This document shows positions 13,577-24,486 of a stretch of 64,000 nt of DNA, in pieces. The notes beneath the pieces were generated by a model, which saw nothing but the letters and a program-made list of their open reading frames with translations, was not told the DNA's origin and did no database searches. The translations under genes and the position numbers were made by a program. The stretch lies in assembly GCF_031755915.1 (NCBI RefSeq), contig NC_083382.1:5828001-5892000 (forward strand). The letters run 5' to 3'. The stretch is from Ziziphus jujuba (lineage: Eukaryota > Streptophyta > Magnoliopsida > Rosales > Rhamnaceae). The first letter of the stretch is position 1. Each line of letters begins with the position of its first letter.

Positions 13577-14742
13577 TTACGAACGAATAAAAGCTTGTAG
13601 GGCATTGAGGGTTGTTCTATGAGGACATTCCGCCACTCTATGTGGGCCATTACATAGGAAACACATCATCGGCCTGGGTTTGGTCCCGAATGCATTGAAT
13701 GTCCGAGGAGGAGGGTCTCTTGTGCTCGGAACTTTCCTATTGTCGCCTCCTCCAGTCTTTGGGACATAGGTAGGTTTAGGGAACCTATTATTGTTGGCAT
13801 TCGGAGGTGACGGTTGCGGTCTTCGATTGCTGGGGCTTTCTGTCACGTAATCCATTAGGCGCTCTGTGGCCCCTAGCGCTGAAGCTGGATCTTGCACTCT
13901 TTGTCTTTGTAGTTCTATCCTGGCCCAAGGTTTCAACCCTTCCAGGAAGTAGAAGAGCTTATCTTTCTCGAACATATTGCGAATATCAAGAATGAGTGCC
14001 AAGAATGCTTTCATGTAGTCTCTCACATTGCCGGTTTGCCTCAGTTCTCTCAAGTGTCTCTGGGCCATGTAGTCCACATTATCGGGAAGGAATTAGCTCT
14101 TGAGGTCCTTCTGTAGTTGATCCCATGTGTCGATAACACATCTATTGTTCTTGATGTCCTCATATTTTGATCGCCACCGCAGTTTTGCATCATTCGTTAG
14201 GTATATGGTGGCCATAGTCACCTTTATCTCCTCCGAGTCTGGTCTTACTGCTCGAAAGTATTGTTCCATATCGAATAGAAAGTTTTCGAGCTCTTGGCAT
14301 CGCACGCACCTCCATACGCTTGGGGTTCTGGTACTTTGATCTGCCCATAGTCCACTCCCATTGGGGCAGCTCGTTGATTTTCAACTGCTTGCATGGTGAA
14401 GGCCAGCTTGGTATTTATTTGCCTCATTTCTATCTTTAATGCTTCTACAGTGGCTCGAAAGTCTTCCGTCAGTTCGTTCACCGTAGACATTAGGCTGTCT
14501 ATGGCCTCTCCCACTACTCCATCTCGCTCGTCCGTAGGGGAGCTTGAAGGGCTAGTATGCCCCCATGGGGTTTGTTTATTCTTAAGTGCGCTCACTCGAC
14601 TGGCTATGTTATCGATCGTCTCCATCTTTTCAAAGATCTCCTGCCAGTTGTGGCCTTTAACATGTGCATCTATAGCGCCAGTAAGCTCCCCTAGCTGCTG
14701 GTCGATGATATCGGACCGCATTTCGTTTGTCAGCTTCGACAT
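13577..14742 (-). pseudogene. gag region of the chromovirus
   Basis: Three pieces: 14742-14245 (N-terminal coiled region ending in KVPEPQAYGGA), 14305-14093 (LENFLFDMEQYFRAVRPDSE) and 14077-13577 (MAQRHLRELRQTGNVRDYM, then a zinc knuckle CFLCNGPHRVAEC). A one-base deletion near 14291 and TAA at 14093-14095 interrupt it, and TAA at 13577-13579 separates it from protease. The knuckle spacing is C-x2-C-x3-H-x4-C. Confidence 0.88.
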
Positions 14743-14766
14743 CTTGTGCGAATGACTCCGTACCTT

Positions 14767-14778
14767 GCTCTGATACCA
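14767..14778 (-). other. Primer-binding site, initiator tRNA-Met type
   Basis: On the minus strand TGGTATCAGAGC lies two bases from the 5' LTR end. This is the standard plant PBS complementary to the 3' end of initiator tRNA-Met. Confidence 0.92.
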
Positions 14779-14780
14779 AC

Positions 14781-15304
14781 TGTCATAGTCCCACCATTCT
14801 AGGTGCGCAATGGGACCGTGCAGTGCTTACTCGCCCCTCACAAGTAGTAAGCCAATAGTTAATGTCCTTCGCAAGCAAATAACTCACACGACATTAGTAT
14901 TGTGCAAGTACCAAGCAAGCAACAAAATAAAGCATGTAATCACAATCGTTAGCAAAGGGTCAGTAAATAAGGTAACAACACAATTGAATGGAAATGCATT
15001 CGTTTTATTCGATCTCGATGGAGAGAACAACAGAGAGGTTCACAAGCATGCTATTAAAAATTCTCACCTATGCCAGTGGTCTAGTCCAACAACTTGCCGA
15101 CTAGCCATCCCCCTCTAAAGAGTTTATTTAGCCATTTTAATCCTGGCAGGAATATACATGAAAATGTGCGAGGAATCATAATGGCACTATTCCTTACAAA
15201 ACAAACTATAATCCAAGCAAGTGACCATGGGCGTGACTAATGGCCCTGGATAAACTTGGCTTGGTGATTACAACCAAAATACTAAGGGACGAGTGACTTT
15301 CACA
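14781..15304 (-). repeat. 5' LTR of the chromovirus
   Basis: It pairs with 9626-10149 and runs TGTCATAGTCC to GACTTTCACA on the plus strand. The first 90 bases are more diverged between the two LTRs than the rest. Confidence 0.92.
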
Positions 15305-16310
15305 CTAAAGCTGTGTACACTGTCAAACAAGGCTATTGGGAGGCTGGGAAATTGGGTGTGGGTGCTCTTGGTGGTTGACTAAGTAATGAGCCTGTTAATA
15401 GGTGATGGCGAGTTCTATGGAAATTTAGTGTGCCAAATAGAATTAAGGTTTTTTCCATGCAGGTCTGCTTTGGTTTGTTGACATCTTAATGTTAGTAGCT
15501 ACTGTTTGGAATGTTCCAATTTTGAGGAGATGGTGTCGCATTTATTATGGGGCTGTTCGAACGTTCACAACATTTGGAAATCATAAATAACAGTTTACAT
15601 GGATATCGTGGAGTCTATGGAATCGAAGGAACACAATGCTTTATGACAATATTGGTTAAATCGGATATGGGCTTATTATATAATGTGGTTCGATTACATC
15701 TCGAATATAAGGACGCTATGAAATTGGATAAAGTTTGTCCAGTTACTTGTGCTTATAGTAGTTGGGTCCCGTCGATTTGTGACACTTTGAAAGTTAATGT
15801 TGATGCTTCTGTTCAACTAGCTGAGGGAAGAATTGGAGTGGGTGTTGTTGTGCGTAATGCAGCTGGAGATCTGATGGGATCACTAGCAAAGCCTTTTTAA
15901 AGTTGTTTGTGATGTGTTAACTATAGAATCAATTGTGATTAAGGAGTCTCATCATTTTTTGTTCTCAGGTAGGTTTCAAAAGAAGGGGGAGATGGTGAAT
16001 GATTCTCTTAGTGCTGTCCATTTAGTGAATAATGTTAGTTTCGATAGAAATCTAGATCCTAACTTCATTTTAGTAGATGACATTAAACGGTGATTGTGGG
16101 AATGTGGTGGTTGAATTTGTTCTTATGTGGGTAGGGAGTCAAACTGTGTGGCTCAATATTGTCTTGCTAAGCATGATGCTTTATTGACTGATTATGAGTC
16201 TTGGCTTGGGGATTGGCCTTCTTGGCTTTTAACTCATCTTCAAGCTGGTATTTGTACCCCGTTTCTGCATAATGAAATATCTTCGTTTTTTTATTCCCAA
16301 AAAAAAAAAA
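15305..16310 (+). mobile_element. LINE 3' end: zinc-binding RT and RNase H, with A tail
   Basis: It resumes the LINE interrupted at 9625. Decayed plus-strand translation shows VYTVK-like sequence, WRVLWKFSVPNRIKVF (zinc-binding RT domain), then an RNase-H-like domain (TLKVNVDASV, GVGVVVRNAAGDLMGS), SLSAVHLVNNV, and a C-terminal GRESNCVAQYCLAKHD, ending in an A-run at 16300-16312. There are several stops and frame changes. Copies of the same tail are at 17467-17650 and 56930-57115. Confidence 0.8.
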
Positions 16311-16680
16311 AAATTATTAAATATGGTTGACTCAATTGATAAGTTATTTATACCTACCGTTGAAAAATCGTAAATTTGAAATATCGATATAAAGTGAAAA
16401 TTATTGTAAATGATAAAAAAAAAAAAAATCTACCTAAATTATTGATCATGCATATAATCCATGACACTTAACGTATATAACTTGATTTTAATAAACAACC
16501 TTGCAATTTGTATACATAATATTATTTTCCCTTGCAAAAATTCTAACCCATTTATTATTATTACTATTTTTTGTCAATTCTAACACTATTATTGGTCATG
16601 GATATGATTTTTCCTTGCAACAAAATCCAACTAAATTATTTATCATGCACATGATTCATGATAGTTAATGATAAATTTAA
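16311..16680 (+). repeat. LINE 3' flank, repeated at 17690-18060 and 57180-57610
   Basis: Sequence downstream of the A tail (GACTCAATTGATAAGTTATT, CTTGCAACAAAATCCAAC and others) is found in the same order after all three LINE tails. DNA beyond the poly-A is therefore shared, which argues for segmental copying rather than three independent LINE insertions. Confidence 0.85.
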
Positions 16681-17466
16681 GAGGTTTGATTTTTTTTTCT
16701 TTTTTCTCTTTCTTGTTTGATTAGGAAAGTCTTTTCATTGTTCACAAAGTAAAAAAAAGAAAAAGAAAAAGAGAACAAATATATATATATATATATATAT
16801 ATACACAAGAATTTTCTATCAGGACATCTTGACCTTTTAACCTTTGTATAATTTCAAATGTTAAGATGTAAAATTAAATTTTGGGATTTAAACGAGCTTA
16901 AACATGATTCACTTTAAATCTCATCCCTCAAAAAGATGCAAAAATTGATTATGAGAGAGTAACTATACATGTATAATTTACGAGAAGAATTAGGAAAAAA
17001 GAACATGATGGAGAGACTCCAACCTTTTTCAGTAGAATATTTATACTGCGGTTATTTATCATATTTTTTTATTTATAGGATTAAGATGATAGCAATCAGT
17101 TTTATTTATTTCATTTTTCATTTTCCGAGCGAGTTAGTGGCTTTTATAGAATTGAAATTAATATTAAAAAAGTAATTTTTGAAAATTACGGGATTTTTAT
17201 TTTTATTTTTTTCAATTTGATTATATTCTATGCTTTTTTTTTTACAATTTTTTTTTGGGTGAAATGACAAAATTACTAGATAAAACTTTAAAATAATTAT
17301 TGAAAAATTTTAAATGTATTATGGTCCAACACTGTTATTATTAATTATAAATTTATCAATATAAACATGGATCAATCACTAATGCCATGTAATATGGTAA
17401 GAGGAATACCTCCACACCGGGCAAGTATTAAGTTAATATGCATAAAAAATTTAATTTTTTTATGTA
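16681..17466. other. AT-rich, no gene
   Basis: Contains an AT dinucleotide run (about 16779-16802) and poly-T tracts. The ORF at 16969-17175 shows no known family. Confidence 0.6.
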
Positions 17467-18060
17467 GGTAGGGAGTCAAACTGTGTGGCTCAATATTGTC
17501 TTGCTAAGCATGATGCTCTATTGACTGATTATGAGTCTTGGCTTTGGGAATTGGCCTTCTTGGCTTTTAACTCATCTTCAAGCTGATATTTGTACTCCAT
17601 TTCTGCGTAATGAAGTATCTTCATTTTTTTATTTCAAAAAAAATAAAAATACACATTTGCAAGTTGTATATAAGTATGATTTTTTCTTGTAAAAAATAAA
17701 ATAAAATTATCAAATATGATCGACTCAATTGATAAATTATTTATACCTACCGTTGAAAAATTATAAATTTAAAACACCGATATAAAATAAAAATTATTGT
17801 AAATATAGAAAATAAAATCCAATTAAATTATTGATCATTCATATGATTCATGACAATTAACGTATATAACTTAATTTTCATAAACAACTTTACTATTTAT
17901 ATATATAAAATTATTTTTCCTTGCAAAAATTCTAGCCCATTTATTATTACTACTATTTTTTATCAATTCTAACATTATTATTGGTCATGGATATGATTTT
18001 TTCTTGCAACAAAATCCAACTAAATTATTTATCATGCGCATGATTCATTAAGAAAACATC
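17467..18060 (+). repeat. Second copy of LINE tail plus 3' flank
   Basis: From 17467 the sequence repeats the last 180 bp of the LINE (GGTAGGGAGTCAAACTGTGT onward), its A-rich end near 17636, and the following flank. It is a tandem copy of 16127-16680. Confidence 0.88.
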
Positions 18061-18122
18061 AAAGTAAAAGGGCAAAAAAAGCATGATTCATTAAGAAAAC
18101 ATCAAAGTAAAAGGGGAAAAAA
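18041..18122. repeat. 40 bp tandem duplication
   Basis: TGATTCATTAAGAAAACATC followed by AAAGTAAAAGGG and an A-run occurs twice in a row. Confidence 0.9.
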
Positions 18123-18368
18123 AAACATGGTGAGCTGGATAATGTTTAATTCTACAAGGCAAATATTTAACAGGTGGCATATATTTAAATAGATGGCAAT
18201 AAATTGATTGGAGTGGTATAATCTGACGTGATAACAACGATTCATGCAAGATTTTCTCCGGTGTGAGGCACTCAGGGCGGATTTACTGTGAAGGAAACCG
18301 GGGCAGTTGCACCCACACCAAATCCGGACCTCTCATATGATCTCACATCATGATATCATATATAGTGG

Positions 18369-18549
18369 CAGATCAGGCTACTCGGAGGTAGGAAGCTGAT
18401 AATTTTGAGAGTATTGCGGCAGCTGGCAATGGTTGTGTTGAGCGTTTTGCTTGGCGGTATGATGCTTAGAGGTGCGTACACTGTCAGATTAGGCTACTGG
18501 GCTCTTGTTGGTGGTCTAAGTAATGAGGTTGTTACTGGTTGATGGCGAG
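18369..18549 (+). mobile_element. LINE fragment, left of the hAT insertion
   Basis: It matches 9526-9625 joined to 15305-15410, without the LTR element. It continues after the hAT element at 20129-20166 with TTCTATGGAAATTTAGCGTG. It therefore preserves the empty site of the chromovirus. Confidence 0.85.
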
Positions 18550-20128
18550 CAGTAGGGGTGGGCTCGGTTCGGCTCGGTTCGGTTTTGTGATCTTTTTTAA
18601 ACCGAACCGACCGGTTCGGTTTGGGTTGGGTACAAAACCGAACCGAATCGACCGTTACATTCAACCCAAACCGAACCGAACCGAATGAATATTTTTCGGT
18701 TTGGGTTGGGTTCACGGGTTGGGCTGGGTTGGGCTTTCTGATGGGCTTCGGCCCAAATTTTTTTATTTTTGGTTTAGGCCGGTTTGGGCCTTATGATGAG
18801 CTTCACTTTCAGCCCAATTTTTTGTATTTTTGGTTTGGGCCAGTTTGGACCTCATGCATATTTCATGACTAAACCTTCACCTTTGGATTATTATGGGTCG
18901 GTTCGGTTTGGGTTGGGTAAATTTTCTACCCACCCGTAACCCGAACCGAAAACCACGGGTTCAATACATATGTAACCGAACCGACCCGTTTAACAGTTAA
19001 AAACCAACCCAAACCGACCCAAATAGTTCGGTTCGGGCGGGTTGGTCGGTTTGGGTCGGGTTTTGCCCAGCCCTAGCGAGCAGGACCTGCTAGAGGCATA
19101 GGCCACCAAGGCCAGTGCGGGGGCCCCCATTTTATTGGGCCCTATACATGTATTTATTAAATAAAATATAATTATTAGTTTATCTTGAAAATACAAAAAT
19201 TTTGATTTAAAAATAATTCTAAATTATTTTTAATTGATTATTTATTTTTTTGGATGGATTCTAATTGAATATTTATTGTAATAATTATTTTTAATTATTT
19301 TTATTTTTAAAAAATAATACCAAATAAGTTCAATTAAACATTTTATATTCCATAATTGATTAGATTTTAATGATAAAAAAAATTGTTAAATACTTTTTTA
19401 GTTTATACACTTTTTTTCATTTGTTTACGCATTTTTTCTCATCTAGCTTACTCATTTTCATCCTTTTTCATTTATTTATCTTTTATATTTGTTTAATTTT
19501 GATATCTAACCTATATAATTTATAATTTTGATCCAAATGGATCTAAAATAAAAGATAAATTTGTAAGTTATTATTTATTTTAATGAATTTATATTGTTCA
19601 TTCCCATCATATTTTTAATTTTTATTTTTTGTTTTCTATGAATTCATGATTTTAATTATTTACTAATTGTTCTTGTTGTTTATAAAAACTAGACTTTATG
19701 TTTTTATCTTAATTCGAATAAATTGATTAAATTTATTTTGAGAACTAAAAATCCAAAAGAAAAAATAAATTCATAAATATAAAATAGCATTTGAAATAAT
19801 AAAGTTTATAAAAAAATTAAATTTTTTTAGCAATGGATGAATTTGTTATTCTGTGTTAATATAGCTTCAATAGAAAAAAATTTTTCAAAATTAAAATTAA
19901 TAAAATTTTATTTATGTTCAACTATATCTTAATAAGATAAAATAATTTACTAATTTTATTAATTAAAAAACATTTATTATTTGAATATAAAAATTTAATT
20001 AATAATTTTATATAAAAAAATAAAAATAAATTTTATATAAAAAATCTATTTTATTAAAAATAATATTTAATTAAAGCATCAAATATTATTTTTTACCTAC
20101 GGTCTCAAAAATTCTTAAGACGGTCCTG
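18550..20128. mobile_element. Non-autonomous hAT element (outer) with 8 bp target duplication
   Basis: The element ends are CAGGACC at the left (split by the nested insertion: CAG at 18550-18552, GACCTGC from 19084) and its inverted form CGGTCCTG at 20121-20128. The 8-bp flanks ATGGCGAG at 18542-18549 and 20129-20136 are identical. No transposase is visible; the inside is very AT-rich. Without the nested element it is about 1.05 kb. hAT assignment rests on the CAGG-type terminal repeats and the 8 bp duplication. The LINE copy at 15.4 kb shows the empty site. Confidence 0.88.
18553..19075. mobile_element. Nested non-autonomous hAT element with perfect target duplication
   Basis: The 523 bp element has termini TAGGGGTGGGC and, inverted at the right, TAGGGCTGGGC. 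The flanking 8-mers GCGAGCAG (18545-18552 and 19076-19083) are identical. The interior is rich in GGTTCGGTTT/AACCGAACCG words. It inserted three bases inside the left end of the outer hAT element. No transposase coding is present. Confidence 0.92.
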
Positions 20129-20166
20129 ATGGCGAGTTCTATGGAAATTTAGCGTGCCAAATAAAT
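20129..20166 (+). mobile_element. LINE fragment, right of the hAT insertion
   Basis: Short continuation of the LINE copy that begins at 18369. Homology to 15403-15440 ends near CCAAAT at about 20164. Confidence 0.8.
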
Positions 20167-20827
20167 GATGTCAGCATGACGATGTGCCAATACTGATGTT
20201 ATCATGCTGAATGCAGAGATCATAATGATGTCATAAGGAAGACGACAGCAAATTCCTTCAACGTACCGTAGGATATCATGATGTGAGATCATAATATAAA
20301 ATAAATAAATAAATATTTATGTGAAAACCTTTAAAATAAAGAAAAAAAAAATTCACATAATATCAATAGATCCGCTATCACTAAAATAACGATGCACAAT
20401 AAATACTTTTCAAACTAATAAATTTTGATATCGTGGTGTTGTATCTTAGAAATAGAAAATAATCTATAAAAATGAATATATAAAAAAATCTAATAGTATA
20501 TCACTATAGGAGGAAAGGAGGCTACCCTTTTCTCTTTTTTTTTTTTTCTGGTTTTCCTTCACTCTTTTTTCTCTCTCTCTCTCTCTTCTCAAACGCTCTC
20601 TTTCCCACTGCCAAAAGATGCCATCTGTTTAAAAAAAAATAATAATAAAAAAAAAGAGGCTTGCTTCCTACCCCTGCCTGATAAGACTTCCTAGCTATTT
20701 TATTTTATTTATTTATTTATTTATTTTTATAGTCAATGGTGAAGAGGCGATTCAGAGATAAAACTGCAGGATTTTAGAGAGCTCTAGGAGCAGAAGCAAC
20801 AGGCAGGCAACAACGAAGTAGGAAAGC
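20167..20827. other. Upstream region of the PPR pseudogene; dispersed repeat at 20318-20545
   Basis: Bases 20318-20545 (TTTGATATCGTGGTGTTGTA, ATCTTAGAAATAGAAAA and neighbours) match 48456-48665. This could be part of an LTR or other dispersed element. A CT-rich run (20563-20590) and GA-rich leader follow, consistent with a core promoter and 5' UTR of the gene starting at 20828. Confidence 0.6.
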
Positions 20828-21424
20828 ATGAGGCTCATTCGATCAATAACTGGTAATCTTCTCCTCTCTATTTTCAAATTTTTAAGCTTTTCCCGAGACA
20901 TTTTCTTACTCTTTCGCTAATAATAAAATAGTTTTTTTTTTTAAAAATAAATAGTATATTTTAGATTGTTATAATTCAGGACAGCGTAATTTACTACTGC
21001 GAGAGGTGGGACGGTGATACTTCACTACGGCTTCAACAAAGGAATATGCAAGGAGGAACTATGCAAGTAATGTCTCTGAGTATAACACTGTTATCAGTTC
21101 TCTCACCGCACAGAGAAGGTTGATTCTAATTTTGTTTTTTTTTTTTTTTGTTTTTTTTTTTTGTGGTTTTGGGGGTTTTTTTTTTTTTTGAGAAATTGTG
21201 AAAGTTGTTTTTTTTTTTTTTTTTTGAAATAACGGTGGTGGTAGGCATTTCTTGCTGAGAAATGTGTATGATGATATGATGCTGGATGCAGTATAGTCAA
21301 CTAGGGATAGATTCCATTCTCTCATCCTTGGAACCATAAAAGGCTCTTGCTTGCAAAACGCTTTCTAATTTTCTAACCAAATGAAATCCATGGATTTGGT
21401 ACCTGATGTATGTATTTGTATATA

Positions 21425-21456
<32 letters not shown>

Positions 21457-24400
21457 CTTTCACATGGATCTGCATTAATTCTTAACTACTGACTTTTAGA
21501 TTCTTTAAAGATTGGAAATTTTGTATAAAGTTACTTTGTGTTTTTTTTTTCTTTTTTTTTTTTTCCCTAGCTGTTACAATGTATTGCTTTGTGTTATAGG
21601 TTACTTTATACAACATTTTAGTTTCATTGTGTGGGAAATGCAAGTACTCTAACCAGGCAATTCGGGTATGTTTCTTAGATGTTTTGTAAGTCTTTCAGAT
21701 TTTTTTTAGAATCCATAAACTTATGTCGGATTTTGGAGTCAATTTTGATCTGTTTACTTTCAATATGATTGAAGATTTTGGATGAGATGAAGAAATATGA
21801 AGCCGATGGTGCAAACCTATGTGTGTCTACTCAATGCATGTGCTGGTGCTGGCCGTATAGATCGAGCGTATGCCACCCTTTTAGTTGTCTTGTTTTACCT
21901 AGTTGCAAATTGCAATAATTATGGTCATAAACCTTAGCCTGGAAACTTGATAGTCCGCTATACCAGTGATTAAATTGGCTTTATTTTACCTTAGTGGATG
22001 ATTTTACATGAATTCATTCCAAAATTTTACATTTAAATGCCTGCTCTGCAAATTAATTTATAAGTTGTCCTATATGCTTTATGATCTACTTTTGGTTAAT
22101 TTCGGCATATAACAAACTAAACTTTCATTCTAATCTACAGATATGCGATCATTTGTGATATGACTGCAGCTGGTCTTGGGTTGAACAAGTTCTGCTATGC
22201 GGGGCTTATTGCTGCACTTAAGAACAAATCGCCTGTTCCAGAAGATTTTGCCACTAAAGCAATTACTACAGGATCTCTCTTCTTAAATTAGGCTTTCATA
22301 TCATTAGCTTTTGATGTTTTCTGTGATATTCCCTTTGCAGAAAGATCATTAAGCTCGTTGAGCGGTCAAAAGAGTGGACATCAGTTGAAGCATCCAGTGC
22401 CTCAGCTGAAAATTTGATGATTGGTGTCGCTGAGGAGGAATTATATAATCTTCCCACTGCTGAATATGTTCATAGGCGTGGTGGATTTTTGAATAGGCAA
22501 CTAACTGTATATCATGTTGCATTTCACGCTTGTGCAGACCTGGGAAATGTAGAGGTACTTCTTTGCATCTCTAATATTTCGGCTTAACATCACTCAACAA
22601 GCAAATCTCTATTATCTTCTTTGTGTATAGGCAATTGTGGGTCTGTTATTCTATTGTTATTTTGTTATCTACTTTATGTTTTTCTGTTGTCTGTTATTTC
22701 TTGATATTAGTAATATACCTTTATATTAGTATACCTGTGGCTTATATAAGTTCTATGACTAATTTAATGCTATTTTAGCTTTGTTTATTTAATCTTTGTT
22801 TATTATGTCAGTTGATGGAAACTCAAAGGATGAGAAATATCCAGATATCTTCATTGTAATGCAAATTATGAGGTAAGTGATTTTTTTAATAATATTATCT
22901 TCATTGGATGGGAAAAAATTCTTTTGGAGATTCTAAATTGGTTCTGTTTCGCTTTCTATGTTCTATTCCTTAGAAGATGCTTTTTTCTGTTATGTCCTAT
23001 TTATTCTGTTAATTTTCATGGTAAAATATCTTGTTAGTTGATTAGCTAACCGTAAGAAACTGGTCTCTGTCACTGGCGCTTTGATTCAGGTGCTATCTAC
23101 GTGCAAGGGACATTGATAATGCTCTTAAAACTTTTGAAGACCACATGAATGCAAAAAAGCCTGCAGCGCTAGAACTATATGTAGTAAGTTTGGTGGCAAA
23201 AAATCTTTGGCATTATGTCAAAGCATCTTCGTTCTCTATATTTGAATGCTATTTCATAGTTTTTACTTCCTTTTGAAATTAGTAAGAATTTACATTGAAC
23301 CTGAACTTTGGATGATTGGATTTCTGATCAGCCAAATCATTTTTGGACAGTACTTGATGTCAGATTATGTGTGCAATAATCCGCCTTCTTTGAACTCTAC
23401 ACGTATTCAGGAAATACAACAACACTTTCCCTTTCATGGGTATCCACATGGTCCATCCAGACATCTGATATGTTATGATTTTTTTTACCAGAAAAACTAA
23501 TATTTTCTTTTTCCTTTTGCCATGCATAAACTCTTTCCATAGCATTTATGGTTGGCTAGTTGTGTGTTGCTTAGTAATATAAATGTTGCTATTTATTCTA
23601 TTATATTATACACCTTCATGTTTGGCACATTTTCCATTTAAGACTCAAGAAAGTATATTATTTGTGTTGTTCTCTCTGAAATGTTCGAAGGATTATTCTA
23701 ATAGCTGGACATTAATTTTGTATAATATATGTCTCCAGACACTTATAGAGGGAGCCATGATTGGGCATACCCCTAAGGGAATGCAACTTGCACAAGATAC
23801 ACTGGTAGGTTGAGTAATTGCAGTTTCTTATCTGAGTTAAAAAATAAATCAAGGACTTAGTCTAACGTGATTCCATTCTCCACCATAGGTGAAAATGACT
23901 GAGAGGGACTTTTTCTTGAGCCAAAAAACGGGGAGTGACCTTCTCCTTATAGCCTCTGGCGAAAAGGTGCTGTCAGAGCTTCATTTGATCCCTTTTTATT
24001 AGCTTAGGGATGAGAAGGGTGATTGTACTTTGTCTTTTGTGGTTCCTCATGGATAATTTTATGTTTCTGCGTTTGAGGAAATATTCTCATTCAAGAACTC
24101 CTTTTGATATTTGCAGACTGGTGGTTATACTACTGCTAACTATATTTGGGACTTGATGCAAGCTCGGAAGATTACTCCTTCACTTCCTACTGTGGAAGCA
24201 TATTACAATGGCTTAAAAGTTAGTCTCTTGCTTCGCTAGAGACGTTTATTGTTTCACTTTAATTTAAAGCATATAATATATATATATATATATATACCCA
24301 TCCACGTGACTCAATTTTTTTTTCTTTTCCAATTTTCCATCGTTTTTGACAAATTTTATGAACTTTTTTTTGTTTATGAAATTGCAGGGACGCGAGATCC

Positions 24401-24484
24401 TAGAAGATGATCCATGGCTCCTACAAGTTTCATAGACTTATGATAGCCTTCGCACCAGATTTGGAACAGGACCTGGCCGACCCT
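20828..24484 (+). pseudogene. PPR-protein gene (At4g35850-like), decayed
   Basis: Thirteen exons can be traced with mostly intact GT-AG boundaries: 20828-20852, 20980-21118, 21245-21407, 21600-21665, 21775-21867, 22141-22254, 22341-22554, 22812-22872, 23090-23183, 23739-23804, 23889-23966, 24117-24218 and 24388 to about 24480. The reading matches a conserved single-copy plant pentatricopeptide-repeat protein thought to be mitochondrial (MRLIRSIT start, YARRNYASNVSEYNTVISSL, VHRRGGFLNRQLTVYHVAFH, SYDSLRTRF-like end). Lesions: TGA 21015, TAG 21294, TAA near 21364, a roughly 5 bp loss in exon 5, the donor of exon 6 reading CTAAAG instead of GTAAAG, and TAG 24433. The 3' end abuts the MULE inverted repeat within a few codons of the expected stop. 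Confidence 0.88.
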
Positions 24485-24486
24485 AT

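Larger units (their letters stand above)
9626..15304 (-). mobile_element. Ty3/gypsy chromovirus retrotransposon, decayed, minus strand
   Basis: The element is 5.68 kb with LTRs at both ends, TG..CA termini, a PBS complementary to initiator tRNA-Met, a PPT, and gag, protease, RT, RNase H, integrase and chromodomain regions in order on the minus strand. The flanking 5-mers are CTAGA (9621-9625) and CTAAA (15305-15309), a target duplication with one mismatch. The related LINE copy at 18.4 kb shows the uninterrupted site. LTRs differ at many, often C/T or G/A, positions, and the coding region has several stops and frameshifts, so the element is old and cannot be autonomous. The chromodomain places it among chromoviruses; the exact clade is not certain. 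Confidence 0.93.

Noticed and set aside
21059..21337. Lys-rich minus-strand ORFs
   Set aside because: Reverse translation of poly-T tracts in intron 2 of the PPR pseudogene.
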